Shown: one piece after another, positions 8,636-17,734 of the stretch
Layout of the letters: each line of letters starts with the position of its first letter
How positions within the stretch are numbered: the first letter of the stretch is position 1
Assembly: GCF_002259595.1 (NCBI RefSeq)
Contig: NZ_MWWU01000002.1
Span: 372,001 to 436,000 of the forward strand
Source of the DNA: Aeriscardovia aeriphila
GTDB taxonomy: Bacteria; Actinomycetota; Actinomycetes; Actinomycetales; Bifidobacteriaceae
Direction of reading: 5' to 3'
Length of the DNA: 64,000 nucleotides
Made by a program: the position numbers and the translations under genes
Notes under the pieces: model-generated
What the model was told of the DNA's origin: nothing
Seen by the model: the letters and a program-made list of their open reading frames with translations, nothing else
Database searches by the model: none

Positions 8636-9796
8636 GTGGCTACTGATTATTACGCAGTTCTCGGCGTTTCTCGCGATGCTTCCGACGATGAAATCAAGCA
8701 GGCGTATCGCAAGATGGCGCGCAAGTACCATCCTGATATCGCTGGTCCGGAGTACCAGGAGAAATTCCAGGAGATTAACAAAGCCTACGAAATCCTCTCC
8801 GACCCTGAGAAGAAGCGCATGGTGGATCAGGGAATCGACCCAGAGGATCCTCAGGCTTCTGCTGGCTTTGGCGGCTTCTCGCAGGGTGGTTACGGCTCCT
8901 TTGCCGATATTTTCGACGACTTGGGTGGTATGTTTGGCGGCTTTGGTGGGCGCTCGCGCGGTCCACAGCCTCGCGTCCAGCCGGGCTCTGACGTGTTGGC
9001 CGATTTGCGCATTCCACTCAAGGTCGCAGTGTTCGGCGGTGTGCAGGAGGTTCAGTCTCGCACGTACATTACGTGCCCAACCTGCCATGGCAATGGTTCT
9101 GCCGATGGCTCTCAGCCGGTGACCTGTTCGGTGTGTAAGGGTACGGGCTTCCAGCAGAAGGTCACCCGCGTGTTGATGACGCAGATGATGACGCAGGTGG
9201 AGTGCTCGAACTGCCATGGCTTCGGCACGGTGATTCCTAACCCATGCACTCAGTGCGGTGGTAGTGGCCGTGTGGCTGATGAACATGTCGAGAAGGTCAA
9301 TGTTCCTGCAGGCGTTCAGGATGGCACGCGCATGCGTGTTGCCGGCCGCGGAAACGTGGGCTTGGGCGGCGGCCAGCCAGGTGACCTCTACATTGACATT
9401 CATGTGGCTGCTGATAAGCAGTTTGTTCGCGTCGGTAATGATTTGCACTGCTGGGTTTCTGTGCCGATGGTGTGGGCTGCTTTGGGCCACGAAGTCACCT
9501 TGTCCACTTTTGATGGCCCGCAGAACGTCGAGTTGAAGCCGGGTACACAGCCGGAGGAAGAGATCCGCGTGAAGGGCTTGGGTGCTGGCATTTTGAATAG
9601 CCCAGGTGAGCGTGGCGATGTGGTGGCCCATGTTCAGGTGAAGGTGCCCAAGAAGCTCAACTCTGCTCAGCGGGAGGCTTTGGAAGCGTTTGATAAGGCC
9701 AGTAAATCGGATAAGCCAGAGCAGTTTGCTCGTCCAAGCAAGGGTCGTGACCGCGGTCTCTTCGATCATTTGAAGAATATGTTTACTGGCGAGTAA
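8636..9796 (+). CDS. dnaJ: chaperone DnaJ
   Basis: Co-chaperone that stimulates DnaK ATPase and binds unfolded clients. The 386-aa type A J protein has a J domain at residues 1-70 with the HPD motif (32-34), then a Gly/Phe-rich linker (GFGGFSQGGYGSF). Four CxxCxGxG zinc repeats (CPTCHGNG, CSVCKGTG, CSNCHGFG, CTQCGGSG) follow, then the C-terminal substrate-binding domains. The start is GTG 8636 with AGGAGGTC upstream. The hrcA-dnaJ pairing is the second DnaJ copy common in actinobacteria, distinct from the dnaK-grpE-dnaJ operon. Confidence 0.96.
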   Translation: MATDYYAVLGVSRDASDDEIKQAYRKMARKYHPDIAGPEYQEKFQEINKAYEILSDPEKKRMVDQGIDPEDPQASAGFGGFSQGGYGSFADIFDDLGGMFGGFGGRSRGPQPRVQPGSDVLADLRIPLKVAVFGGVQEVQSRTYITCPTCHGNGSADGSQPVTCSVCKGTGFQQKVTRVLMTQMMTQVECSNCHGFGTVIPNPCTQCGGSGRVADEHVEKVNVPAGVQDGTRMRVAGRGNVGLGGGQPGDLYIDIHVAADKQFVRVGNDLHCWVSVPMVWAALGHEVTLSTFDGPQNVELKPGTQPEEEIRVKGLGAGILNSPGERGDVVAHVQVKVPKKLNSAQREALEAFDKASKSDKPEQFARPSKGRDRGLFDHLKNMFTGE

Positions 9797-9820
9797 TCGC
9801 AGGTGAGCTTGTGTACGCAG

Positions 9821-9857
9821 AAACCCTGCAGTTTCCACACGGAAGCTACAGGGTTTT
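9821..9857. terminator. terminator after dnaJ
   Basis: Stem AAACCCTG...TTCC / GGAA...CAGGGTTT with a four-base ACAC loop, one mismatch and a short TTT end. It lies between the dnaJ stop and the oppositely oriented acetyltransferase remnant. Confidence 0.7.
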
Positions 9858-9888
9858 ACTGTATTAGCTGCACTGGCTCACACACAGC

Positions 9889-10017
9889 TCACTGAGCATA
9901 CTGCTGGAAGGCAGCCGCATCTTTCACATCGTCGATCTGGCGAATCACACGCACAGGCATGCCCACAGCGATAGAGTGCGCAGGAATATCTTTCGTCACT
10001 ACCGCCATCACAAACTC
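9889..10017 (-). pseudogene. C-terminal remnant of a hexapeptide acetyltransferase (Maa/LacA type)
   Basis: About 42 codons ending at 9889 read MAVVTKDIPAHSIAVGMPVRVIRQIDD. This matches the last coil and C-terminal arm of maltose/galactoside O-acetyltransferases (family pattern GAGSVVTKDIPAN..GNPARVIR). The rest of the left-handed beta helix and the catalytic His region are absent. Immediately upstream the frame runs antisense-free into the 3' end of the kinase-like gene, with a different frame. The likely history is a deletion that joined the kinase 3' end to the tail of a former acetyltransferase gene. Confidence 0.7.
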
Positions 10018-10829
10018 GCCAGCACACGTGCGCACAGCGAACGGTATTGCGACACATAACCTCCACCAAAGAAGACGCAATGTCCAGCGATAGGGTAGAG
10101 CTGCCACAGAGGCAAACGAGACTCAAAACCAGCAGCTAGAGGGTGCTCACGATCGTAAGCCTCAATAATGTCGTCGAGGTAAGGGCAGCCGAAGAGGTCA
10201 AGCATTGCAAGGTCCTCCTCACGATGGCCACCGTGAGCAGCAGGGTCGATGAGCACTGCTTCAACACCACCGGGGGTAGTAGTGCCACGAGCAGGAGTCC
10301 ACATCAAGTTGCCACTCCACAAGTCACCATGAACACGAGCCGGAGTGTCGTGGGCAGCATCGCCCAACAAAGCAGGCAGATTATCACACACCTTCTTCGT
10401 CACCTTAAGGTCCTGCTCATCCAGCTCGCCGCGGGCAATACCCATCTCCACCATCGGGATCAAACGAGCATTGCGAATATAGCTCTCCACACTCGGCCAC
10501 GAACCAGTCGGCATGGGCACAGGGTCATCCAGCGGCCCGAAATAGCTCTTCCCGCTATAACCGTCCGGTGCGCTACCCCAGGAAGGTGCTCCCGCATCGT
10601 GCATCCGCGCGAGCTGGCGGCCAAAAGCGCGAGCAGCTTGAATGGTAGGACCAGCTGAGGCGATCTGCTCAATGTCAAGGTATTTTTCGTTGACGTCGAT
10701 GACTTGGCAGACGCGAGGGCCGCCCTGAGCTTCGGCTTGCTTCATCCAGCGCAGGCCTGCCGCTTCAGCGGGGAAGAAGTTCTGAGGTGGGTTGAAACGA
10801 GTTTTACGATGAACAGAAAGCTGAGCCAT
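10008..10829 (-). CDS. fructosamine kinase / APH-fold kinase family protein
   Basis: A 273-aa protein of the fructosamine-3-kinase family, which phosphorylates sugar-amine adducts. Seen: FFPAEAAGLRWMKQAEAQGG (N-lobe), the catalytic loop RVHGDLWSGNLMW (HGDLWxGN) and the metal-binding VLIDPAAHGGHREEDLAML, followed by the family-like WQLYPIAGHCVFFGGGYV. ATG 10829 has AAAGGAGG upstream; an upstream in-frame ATG at 10877 lacks one. The gene ends ten bases inside the acetyltransferase remnant, so the last residues (RVLASL) may be a neo-C-terminus created by the deletion. Substrate uncertain; other APH-fold kinases remain possible. Confidence 0.8.
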   Translation of the reverse strand: MAQLSVHRKTRFNPPQNFFPAEAAGLRWMKQAEAQGGPRVCQVIDVNEKYLDIEQIASAGPTIQAARAFGRQLARMHDAGAPSWGSAPDGYSGKSYFGPLDDPVPMPTGSWPSVESYIRNARLIPMVEMGIARGELDEQDLKVTKKVCDNLPALLGDAAHDTPARVHGDLWSGNLMWTPARGTTTPGGVEAVLIDPAAHGGHREEDLAMLDLFGCPYLDDIIEAYDREHPLAAGFESRLPLWQLYPIAGHCVFFGGGYVSQYRSLCARVLASL

Positions 10830-10917
10830 GCTGCCTCCTTTGTGGCTGGTGGCTTTTCGGCAGACTGCGTGAAGCATGTAACGCTTCTGTGTCCGCTCGT
10901 GTATTTCTCCTCGTTCA

Positions 10918-11814
10918 ATGGTAGACGTTAGTCATATGAATTATCTGCAGGCGATTATTCTCGGCATCGTGCAGGGCTTGACAGAATTCCTTCCCGTCAG
11001 TTCTTCCGCCCACCTCCTCATTGTGGGCAAGCTTATTGGCGCGGGTGACTGGGGTTCGCAGTTTACCGCTATCATTCAGCTCGGCACTGAGCTTGCCCTT
11101 CTGATCTACTGGCGCAAGGCCATTGGCCGCATTATAAGCCGCTGGTTCCTAGCTTTGGTGGGTAAGAACGGCTCGGATGTTGCTCACCGTTTCGGCAAGG
11201 GCGACCCCGACGCGCTGATGGGCTGGCTGGTGATTTTGGGCACGCTGCCCATCGTCTTGGCCGGCGTGTTGATGCAGAAGTACACGGACTCACTCTTGCG
11301 CAACTTGTGGATCACCGTTGCCATGCTCATCGTTTTCGGCGTCATCTTGTGGCTGGTTGATGAGCGTTTCCCGCGCGAGATCGATGAAGAGCAGATGACC
11401 TGGAAGGATGGCCTGCTCATTGGCTTGGGCCAGATGCTCGCTCTCGTCCCTGGCGTATCGCGTTCTGGTTCGACGCTCACTGTCGCTCGTTTGAGGGGCT
11501 TGACGAAGTCTGCCGCTGCTCGTTTCAGCTTCTACTTGGCTTTGCCAGCCGTCTTTGGCTCCGGTTTGCTGGAGTTGGTGAAGACGATCAAGCTTTCCCG
11601 CACGCAAACGCTCGTCCCTGGCTGGGGTCCGACCATTGTGGCTACCGTGGTCGCCTTTGTGGTGGGTTACCTCGTCTTCTACTTCTGCTGGCGTTTGATT
11701 ACCGAGCATTCCTTTAAGGGCTTCGCTTTCTGGCGTATCGGCGTCGCCGTCGTTTTGGCTCTCCTTTTGCTCACGCATGTGATGCCTGCCGTTGCCGCGG
11801 GGGCTACAGCGTAG
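10918..11814 (+). CDS. uppP: undecaprenyl-diphosphatase
   Basis: Membrane phosphatase recycling undecaprenyl pyrophosphate, the lipid carrier of peptidoglycan synthesis; it also confers bacitracin tolerance (BacA family). The 298-aa protein has both signature motifs: GLTEFLPVSSSAHL near the N-terminus (catalytic Glu and Ser) and PGVSRSGSTLT near residue 180, plus about eight hydrophobic helices. Two starts are possible, ATG 10918 and ATG 10936 (MNYLQAII). Neither has a good ribosome site; family members usually begin like the second. It is divergent from the kinase gene. Confidence 0.94.
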   Translation: MVDVSHMNYLQAIILGIVQGLTEFLPVSSSAHLLIVGKLIGAGDWGSQFTAIIQLGTELALLIYWRKAIGRIISRWFLALVGKNGSDVAHRFGKGDPDALMGWLVILGTLPIVLAGVLMQKYTDSLLRNLWITVAMLIVFGVILWLVDERFPREIDEEQMTWKDGLLIGLGQMLALVPGVSRSGSTLTVARLRGLTKSAAARFSFYLALPAVFGSGLLELVKTIKLSRTQTLVPGWGPTIVATVVAFVVGYLVFYFCWRLITEHSFKGFAFWRIGVAVVLALLLLTHVMPAVAAGATA

Positions 11815-11855
11815 GGCTTGAGATTATCACTGTGCATCTTCGCAAGTGTACTGAT

Positions 11856-11883
11856 AGCGCGGCTTCGGCCGCGCTTTTCTTTT
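11856..11883 (+). terminator. terminator after uppP
   Basis: Perfect eight-base stem AGCGCGGC / GCCGCGCT closed by a TTCG tetraloop and followed by TTTTCTTTT. Copies of the TGATAATCT nonamer in opposite orientation flank it (11821 and 11907). Confidence 0.93.
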
Positions 11884-11937
11884 ATTGCCATGCGGTGAAG
11901 CCGGGCTGATAATCTGGGAGAGGAAGAGGGGAGTGTT

Positions 11938-12711
11938 ATGAGCAGTGAGACTTCGCCAAGGAAGGCCAGTCGCCGCCGCCACTCAGCAGTTGTTGTCGCG
12001 GTATTTCTCGCCATTGTGGCCCTGGTGGCTGTCGGAGCGCAGGGTGCAGGACGCCAAAGGCTCGAGTCGGCGAGGAATAATTGCCGCAACGCCTACGGAG
12101 AAGTGGCGAGCGCAAAGGACGAATACCTCAAAGTTCTCGAGTCGGACGACGTGCATTCGGCGCGCGCAGTGAGTGAGAAGGAAGTTGCCGATACGAGCAC
12201 CGTCACCCGCTTGCACAGGGATGTTCAGCCCATCGAGGCCGTGGTGGACACTTGCCCGTTGATGTCGACGGAAACCTCAGTTCTGGTGGAGCGAGCCAAT
12301 GAGCTTAAGAAGCTCTCCGACCGCTACACTTCGCGCGCTCAACAGCTGAAAGCCGATGTGAAAGCAGTCAACGCTTCTGTTCATGATTATCAGCTCAATC
12401 AGGCTATTCTCGTGCTCTCGCATGAGGTGAACAACGCCGAGCAGTTGCTGAAGGATTCTGACGGTACGGTTGCTCAGGAGAGTACTCGGGATGACCTCAA
12501 AGCGTCTTTGGCAACGGCGAAGAAGCTGTTGAAGAGGAAGAAGAAGGTGGAAGCGCGTATTGAGGATGCGACCGCTGACCTCGCTTCGAAGCAGGATGCG
12601 GTGAAGCAATCGCAAGCTCAGAAGCATGATCAGGATAAAAATAAGGCCGACGCTGATGACAGCGCCGACGAAAATGACGAGGCTCAGAGCGACGGAAGCT
12701 CAAACGACTGA
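11938..12711 (+). CDS. single-pass membrane protein with coiled-coil ectodomain
   Basis: Not recognised with certainty. The 257-aa protein has a basic N-terminus (RKASRRRH) and one hydrophobic segment (about residues 17-36), so it is probably anchored in the membrane with the rest outside. Long heptad-like helices follow (about 75-220), with two cysteines (in NNCRNA and DTCPLM) that could form a disulfide. The C-terminal 40 residues are Asp/Asn/Ser-rich and probably disordered. Similar bifidobacterial proteins are annotated only loosely. It has a terminator on each side. A possible role is in the cell envelope; function unknown. Confidence 0.75.
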   Translation: MSSETSPRKASRRRHSAVVVAVFLAIVALVAVGAQGAGRQRLESARNNCRNAYGEVASAKDEYLKVLESDDVHSARAVSEKEVADTSTVTRLHRDVQPIEAVVDTCPLMSTETSVLVERANELKKLSDRYTSRAQQLKADVKAVNASVHDYQLNQAILVLSHEVNNAEQLLKDSDGTVAQESTRDDLKASLATAKKLLKRKKKVEARIEDATADLASKQDAVKQSQAQKHDQDKNKADADDSADENDEAQSDGSSND

Positions 12712-12762
12712 AGTTCAAACTGCGCTGAGTAGGGAAGTACTTCCCAGAAAAAACGGCATGGA

Positions 12763-12794
12763 AAAGGCGTCACCCCGGGCAGTGACGCCTTTCA
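12763..12794. terminator. bidirectional terminator
   Basis: Perfect 11-base stem AAAGGCGTCAC / GTGACGCCTTT around an eight-base loop, with A-rich bases on the left and T on the right. It serves the converging coiled-coil gene (+) and the PAC2 gene (-). Confidence 0.88.
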
Positions 12795-12830
12795 TAACGG
12801 CGATAGTCTCAGAGTGTGAACCGGCCGTCC

Positions 12831-13775
12831 TCACTCGTTCGTGTCGTCGCCGCCGAATTTCTTCAAATGCTTCTTAATCTGAGAGCTCGGCAAGCTTTCC
12901 GGGTCGAGCGGATGCGTGTGCTCAGTGCGGCCCTCCGCATCCCAATCGCAGCGGTCGTAGGAGCGAAGGAAGCGCTCTGCTTCGTCGACGAGTTCAGAAG
13001 CGGCAACCTTCTGTTGCTGGTGGGATTGCTGAACATCCCAGTTGTGCTCGATCTCGCTCAACGACTGCGCTAGTGCAGGGTTTTGCTCGACATAGCTATT
13101 AGCCTGCTTCGTCCACATCTGCGTGGCGAGTTCCACACTGGCCATGCCCTTCATGCTCTCCACACCCACTTCGGCGCACAAGCTGCGCATCAAAGCGAGA
13201 GTCGCCGGAGGGCACTGATCGAAAGGCAAGTATTCCGGCACGTCAGCCCACAAGGACAGAGACTTCTGGCCCTGCTGAGCTGCTGAAAGGTTCAGAATGG
13301 TGGTAATTCCTACAGGGCCGGTGTACGTGTTCTCGTTGATGGACAGGTCCGAGCCATCGACGCGCCCGATAGGAATGTTCCTTGTGTAAGGGTTTGACTC
13401 GTAGATGGATGCGAGATTAACAATGAGGTCAACCTTCTCGTCCTCACAAATTCCCACGATTGTCGTACAGAAGTCACGCCAGTGCAGGTTGGGCTCGGGG
13501 CCGACGGCAAGCAGGAGAGTCAGTTCAGGGCTGATAGTGGCACGGTAGAACGTGAAGCTTGGCCACACGATTCTCTTAAACCCTAAAGCGGTGCATTGCT
13601 GAGGGCGAGTGTCGCGGTAGTCATAGAAGAAGTCGTCATCAACTTCTGTAAAAGGTAAGGCCTCGGTGTGCTCAATAAGAGTACGCACGGCTAGTGATGA
13701 CGCACTGCCTGCATCATTCCAGCCTTCAAAGGCAGTCACGAGCACCGTGCGATGCTCTGCATTCGTTTTCTCCAT
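12831..13775 (-). CDS. PAC2 family protein
   Basis: A 314-aa protein resembling the PAC2 (proteasome assembly chaperone 2-like) family of actinobacteria. Matching stretches are TVLVTAFEGWNDAGSASSLAVRTL, the FYDYRDTRP segment and ILNLSAAQQGQKSLSLWADVPEYL. Role in bacteria unclear; the family has an ATP-grasp-neighbour/nucleoside phosphorylase-like fold. I chose ATG 13775 (MEKTNAEHRT); upstream codons start with TTG. No ribosome site is visible before the ATG, which could mean a leaderless message. The C-terminus is Asp/Glu/Lys-rich. Confidence 0.8.
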   Translation of the reverse strand: MEKTNAEHRTVLVTAFEGWNDAGSASSLAVRTLIEHTEALPFTEVDDDFFYDYRDTRPQQCTALGFKRIVWPSFTFYRATISPELTLLLAVGPEPNLHWRDFCTTIVGICEDEKVDLIVNLASIYESNPYTRNIPIGRVDGSDLSINENTYTGPVGITTILNLSAAQQGQKSLSLWADVPEYLPFDQCPPATLALMRSLCAEVGVESMKGMASVELATQMWTKQANSYVEQNPALAQSLSEIEHNWDVQQSHQQQKVAASELVDEAERFLRSYDRCDWDAEGRTEHTHPLDPESLPSSQIKKHLKKFGGDDTNE

Positions 13776-13817
13776 ACGTTTTAGCGTAGAAGAAGCTGGG
13801 GTGTGTCGGGAAAACAA

Positions 13818-14293
13818 TCGCCCTTGGCGGATACGCTCACAGAGGAGTGGGGCAAATGAGTCTTTTGTTTCCTACTGATATCTCAGGTAACGACCGAAAC
13901 TTACGTGAACCCATGTGACGACACGCACATCCACCCTCCCGGAACTCTCGGAACCCTCGCACAGCGCTATCCGACACGCGCATGCACACTCTTAGTCACA
14001 CGTTTTGGCTTCCTAGATCATTTCGTTGCACTGAGTTTCTCCCTCTCTAGCCTTGCTGAGCTTGCCTGAGGGGAGCTTATGCGTGTCAGGTTCAGAATCG
14101 TTGGAATAACTGGCTTTTAAGATTGTCAACGCACTGTACGACACTCCGAAAACGAAGAGGGGCTTGTCAAAGTCTCCTGCGGGTGTATAGTAGTTGCTTG
14201 TGCTTCGGAGCTGTGCTTCACAGCTTCGAGAAAAGTAAAGAGCTCAGTTCCCTGAGTTTCCAAGCTTTTCGAGGTACGAGTTCGGAAGAACAT
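13818..14293. other. 476-bp gene-free stretch upstream of the tRNA cluster
   Basis: No supported ORF or RNA. The first 300 bp show nothing distinctive beyond a variant of the nonamer (AGATTGTCA near 14120). The last part carries the tRNA-operon promoter and about 100 bp of leader before tRNA-Gly. Confidence 0.6.
14164..14191 (+). promoter_or_regulatory. sigma-70-type promoter of the tRNA cluster
   Basis: TTGTCA (14164-14169), 16-base spacer, TATAGT (14186-14191): close to the -35/-10 consensus. Transcription would begin about 95 bp before tRNA-Gly. Confidence 0.65.
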
Positions 14294-14366
14294 GCGGACA
14301 TAGCTTAGTTGGTAAAGCGCAACCTTGCCAAGGTTGAGACCGCGGGTCCGAGTCCCGTTGTCCGCT
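14294..14366 (+). tRNA. tRNA-Gly (anticodon GCC)
   Basis: Acceptor GCGGACA pairs with TGTCCGC. The anticodon stem CAACC/GGTTG encloses TTGCCAA and the T arm is GCGGG-TCCGAGT-CCCGT. CCA is not encoded. Confidence 0.96.
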
Positions 14367-14392
14367 CGAGGGTCCGATACGTTGACCTGTAC

Positions 14393-14463
14393 GGTGGGTT
14401 AGCCAAGCGGTTAGGCAGCGGCCTGCAAAGCCGTATAGACGAGTTCGACTCTCGTACCCACCT
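14393..14463 (+). tRNA. tRNA-Cys (anticodon GCA)
   Basis: Acceptor GGTGGGT/ACCCACC, anticodon loop CTGCAAA within CGGC...GCCG, T arm ACGAG-TTCGACT-CTCGT. The U discriminator base fits tRNA-Cys. Confidence 0.95.
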
Positions 14464-14480
14464 CGAGGATTGTCCTCATT

Positions 14481-14552
14481 GGGCGGCTGGCGCAGAGGGA
14501 GCGCGCTTCCCTGACACGGAAGAGGTCGCTGGTTCGATCCCAGCGTCGCCCA
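14481..14552 (+). tRNA. tRNA-Val (anticodon GAC)
   Basis: Acceptor GGGCGGC/GTCGCCC with a G-U pair, anticodon stem CTTCC/GGAAG around CTGACAC, T arm GCTGG-TTCGATC-CCAGC. CCA not encoded. Confidence 0.95.
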
Positions 14553-14557
14553 CAACT

Positions 14558-14587
14558 AGGAGTCCGGAGCAATTCGGACTCCTTTTT
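14558..14587 (+). terminator. terminator-like hairpin between the two tRNA-Val genes
   Basis: Nine-base stem AGGAGTCCG / CGGACTCCT, then TTTTT. It would end the Gly-Cys-Val transcript, implying that the next tRNA-Val depends on read-through or on another promoter. Confidence 0.85.
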
Positions 14588-14591
14588 ATTC

Positions 14592-14664
14592 GGGCGATTA
14601 GCGCAGCGGTTAGCGCACTTCGTTCACACCGAAGGGGTCACTGGTTCGATTCCAGTATCGCCCA
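14592..14664 (+). tRNA. tRNA-Val (anticodon CAC)
   Basis: Acceptor GGGCGAT/ATCGCCC, anticodon stem CTTCG/CGAAG around TTCACAC, T arm ACTGG-TTCGATT-CCAGT. It starts five bases after the T tract of the preceding terminator. Confidence 0.95.
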
Positions 14665-14842
14665 CCCGTTCCTTCATGATTCATTCTCTTTATCAGTATC
14701 CTTTCTTTTCCTTGATTGTGCGTGCTGACAATCTCAGTGTGTCCTTGTCATAGTGGCCTCGTAGCGTGGAAGCAACGCGAAACCCGCGTGTCCAACAGGC
14801 CTGCACCTTGTAAAGCAGGTCCAGCAGAAAAAGGACAAGGAA

Positions 14843-16897
14843 ATGGCAGAAAACCACAACATCACCATTGAGCTCAACGGCGAGAAGAAGGAAATTGAGT
14901 CCTCTCTCACGGGTCAGGAGCTCTTCGCCGACGATCCACAAGTGATCGCAGTCAAGATCAACGACGTTCCTCGTGATATTTACACTCCACTGAAGGACGG
15001 CGACAAGGTCGAAGCAATCACCCTCACTTCTGAAGACGGTCTGCACATTATGCGCCACTCCGCCACTCACGTGATGGCACAGGCAGTTCAGGCACTCTTC
15101 CCTGATGCCAAGCTCGGAATCGGCCCGGTGATTAAAGACGGCTTCTATTACGATTTCGACGTCGAAAATCCTTTCACTCCTGACGATCTGAAGAAGATCG
15201 AAAAGAAGATGCAAGAGATTATCAAGCAGGATCAAAGCTTCCGCCGTCGTGTCGTTTCTCAACAAGAGGCACAAGAAGAAGAGAAGGACCAGCCATACAA
15301 GCTGGAACTGATCAACTTGAAGGAAGAGCAGATTAAGGCTGATGCAGCAACCGAAGTTCGTGCCAACGGCGAGCTGTCCATGTACGACAACGTGCGCAAG
15401 GACGGTTCCGTTGCATGGAAGGACTTGTGCATGGGCCCACACCTGCCATCGACCAAGTACATCGGCGCCTTCAAGATCCAGCGTACGGCAGCAGCCTACT
15501 GGCTGGGCTCTGAGAAGAACAAGCAGTTGCAGCGCATCTACGGCACTGCTTTCCCCACCAAGGAAGAGCTCAAGCAGCATCTGAGCCTGCTCGAAGAGGC
15601 AGCACGTCGTGACCACCGTAAGCTCGGCCATGACCTCGACTTGTTCAGCTTCCCAGACCAGCTCGGCCCAGGCCTCGTCGTCTTCCACCCCAAGGGTGGC
15701 ACCATCATCAATGTGATGGAAGATTACTCTCGCCAAATGCACCGTCGCGCGGGTTACTCCTTCGTTCAAACCCCACACCTGACCAAGGGCCAGCTGTACG
15801 AAACCTCCGGCCACCTTTCCTGGTACAAGGACGACATGTACCCGCCAATGCACTTGGATGAGGAGTACAATGCCGACGGCTCGGTGAAGAAGCCAGGCCA
15901 GGATTACTACATGAAGCCAATGAACTGCCCGATGCACAACCTCATTTATGCATCCCGTCAGCGTTCCTACCGTGAGCTTCCACTGCGCCTCTTCGAGTTC
16001 GGCACCGTTTACCGTTACGAGAAGTCCGGCGAGGTGCATGGCCTGACCCGTCTGCGTGGTTTGACTCAGGATGATTCCCACATCTACTGCACTCGTGAGC
16101 AGATGTCCGGCGAGCTCAAGTCCATCCTGCACTTCGTCATGCAGGTGCTCAAGGACTTCGGCTTGAAGAACTTCTACGTCGAGCTGTCCACCAAGGACCC
16201 GAATAAGTACATCGGTTCCGATGAAGTGTGGCAAGAGGCAGAGGATACCTTGCGTGAGGTCGTCGTCGAATCTGGCCTGCCATTCCGTGAGGATCCAGCC
16301 GGTGCAGCATTCTACGGTCCAAAGATCTCCGTCGAGGCCATCGACGCCATCGGCCGCAACTGGCAGATTTCCACCATTCAGCTCGACTTCCAGGAGCCAC
16401 ACCGCTTCCACCTGGAGTACATCGACAAGGACGGCACCCGCAAGGAGCCAGTGATGATTCACCGCGCTCTGTTCGGCTCTGTTGAGCGCTTCTTCGCCAT
16501 CCTGCTCGAGAACTATGCTGGTGCATTCCCAGCATGGCTCGCCCCAGTTCAGGTTGAGGCAGTTCCTGTCACCGACGAGTTCTCCGACTACATGCGCGAG
16601 CTGTGCGATGAACTGCGTCAAAACGACGTTCGCGCCGAGCTCGACACCACGGATGACCGCTTCGGCAAGAAGATTCGCAACGCAGCTAAGCAGAAGGTTC
16701 CATTCACCCTCATTGCTGGTGAAACTGATGCTAATGCTGGTACTGTGAGCTTCCGCTTCCGTGACGGCTCTCAGCTCAACGGCGTTGACAAGGCTCAGGC
16801 TGTCAAGCTCGTGGCCAGCGTGTGCAAGACACATGAGAACATCAACTCTGCTGAGGATTTCCAGCGCGTTTCTGGTTTTGAGCCAGTCGAGCAGTGA
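14843..16897 (+). CDS. thrS: threonine--tRNA ligase
   Basis: Charges tRNA-Thr. The 684-aa class II synthetase has an N-terminal TGS domain (residues 1-65) and the second additional/editing domain with [12 protein letters not shown] (about 73-85). The catalytic core has [11 protein letters not shown] (zinc-binding Cys) and [10 protein letters not shown] (motif 2). [10 protein letters not shown] and [21 protein letters not shown] (motif 3) follow, then the anticodon-binding domain. ATG 14843 is preceded by AAGGACAAGGAA. The leader (14700-14842) contains GC-rich hairpins but no T-box signature that I can recognise. The next gene overlaps the stop. Confidence 0.97.
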   Translation: MAENHNITIELNGEKKEIESSLTGQELFADDPQVIAVKINDVPRDIYTPLKDGDKVEAITLTSEDGLHIMRHSATHVMAQAVQALFPDAKLGIGPVIKDGFYYDFDVENPFTPDDLKKIEKKMQEIIKQDQSFRRRVVSQQEAQEEEKDQPYKLELINLKEEQIKADAATEVRANGELSMYDNVRKDGSVAWKDLCMGPHLPSTKYIGAFKIQRTAAAYWLGSEKNKQLQRIYGTAFPTKEELKQHLSLLEEAARRDHRKLGHDLDLFSFPDQLGPGLVVFHPKGGTIINVMEDYSRQMHRRAGYSFVQTPHLTKGQLYETSGHLSWYKDDMYPPMHLDEEYNADGSVKKPGQDYYMKPMNCPMHNLIYASRQRSYRELPLRLFEFGTVYRYEKSGEVHGLTRLRGLTQDDSHIYCTREQMSGELKSILHFVMQVLKDFGLKNFYVELSTKDPNKYIGSDEVWQEAEDTLREVVVESGLPFREDPAGAAFYGPKISVEAIDAIGRNWQISTIQLDFQEPHRFHLEYIDKDGTRKEPVMIHRALFGSVERFFAILLENYAGAFPAWLAPVQVEAVPVTDEFSDYMRELCDELRQNDVRAELDTTDDRFGKKIRNAAKQKVPFTLIAGETDANAGTVSFRFRDGSQLNGVDKAQAVKLVASVCKTHENINSAEDFQRVSGFEPVEQ

Positions 16898-17598
16898 GCT
16901 GGTATATGAGCGATATTCGTATCGATTCTGCGGATAACTTCCCGCCCCAAGAGGACGGCTATGAGCGCTTGTGGACTCCGCAGCGCATGGCTTACGTCTT
17001 GGGAAACGGGAAGTTTTCCCGTTCTCAGGCCTCTCACCACACCGAGATTAACAGTTCTGCACATTCGGATGCACCAGAACAAGCCAGATCGCACGAGCCG
17101 AAGGCGAGTAAACCGTGCCCGTTTTGCGCGGCACAGGCGAAAGCCGATAGTGACGGACTGATAATCTGGAGGGGCGAGAAGGTTTTTGCCATCATGAACC
17201 TCTACCCGTACAATACGGGCCACCTGATGATCTGCCCCAACCGTCATGTCGGCCTTCTCACCGACTTGACCGACGAGGAGCTGCAAGAGTTCGAGCGCGC
17301 CACCGTTTTGGCAATGCGCGTTATCTCGCATGTTTCTCACCCGGATGGCATGAATATCGGTGTGAATCAGGGCGAAGTGGCAGGTGCAGGAGTTGCCTCG
17401 CATCTGCATCAGCATGTTGTTCCTCGCTGGAATGGCGACTCGAATTTCATGCCGATTATCGCTCAAACCCGTACTATGCCTGTTTTGCTGAGCAACCAGC
17501 GTGATGCGTATGCTGAGGAGTTCTCCAGATTAGCAGGCTACGAAAGCCCAGCTCCTGCTGTTACGCCAGAAAGCGATATTTTCCCTTCTGAGCGCTAG
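16894..17598 (+). CDS. HIT family protein (actinobacterial, thrS-linked)
   Basis: Histidine-triad hydrolase/transferase acting on nucleotide phosphates. The 234-aa protein has [12 protein letters not shown] near the N-terminus, a CPFC pair (possible metal site), [20 protein letters not shown], and the catalytic triad [10 protein letters not shown]. The N-terminal lead-in before CPFC is longer than in classical HIT proteins but matches the actinobacterial form. GTG 16894 overlaps the thrS stop (GTGA), suggesting translational coupling; ATG 16906 (MSDIRID) is the alternative. A TGATAATCT copy lies inside at 17159. Confidence 0.88.
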   Translation: MSWYMSDIRIDSADNFPPQEDGYERLWTPQRMAYVLGNGKFSRSQASHHTEINSSAHSDAPEQARSHEPKASKPCPFCAAQAKADSDGLIIWRGEKVFAIMNLYPYNTGHLMICPNRHVGLLTDLTDEELQEFERATVLAMRVISHVSHPDGMNIGVNQGEVAGAGVASHLHQHVVPRWNGDSNFMPIIAQTRTMPVLLSNQRDAYAEEFSRLAGYESPAPAVTPESDIFPSER

Positions 17599-17666
17599 AA
17601 AATACGCGTTGAGCTCGCAGCTGAGCGTTGATATTTCAGACGTTTGTCGAGCTCAGGTGTGAAAAA

Positions 17667-17697
17667 TTGCGCCTGAGTCCGGCAACGTCGTTATACT
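17667..17697 (+). promoter_or_regulatory. possible promoter of yebC
   Basis: TTGCGC (17667-17672) and TATACT (17692-17697) with a long 19-base spacer, 38 bp before yebC. The -10 is good, the -35 and spacing are weak. Confidence 0.4.
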
Positions 17698-17734
17698 CTT
17701 GTAGGACTTTTATTCATTTATTTTGAGGAGCGCC

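Noticed and set aside
8558-9838. 426-codon minus-strand frame opposite dnaJ
   Set aside because: Mirror of the DnaJ frame; His/Ala/Leu-rich translation without homology.
13818-14160. small gene in the gap before the tRNA cluster
   Set aside because: Short frames only, no start signals, no similarity; treated as non-coding.
14700-14842. possible T-box leader of thrS
   Set aside because: Hairpins are present, but I see neither the T-box sequence nor a specifier loop with a Thr codon in the expected setting.
14693-16834. 713-codon minus-strand open frame opposite thrS
   Set aside because: Leu/Val-rich mirror translation of thrS codons with no start signal; no recognisable domain.
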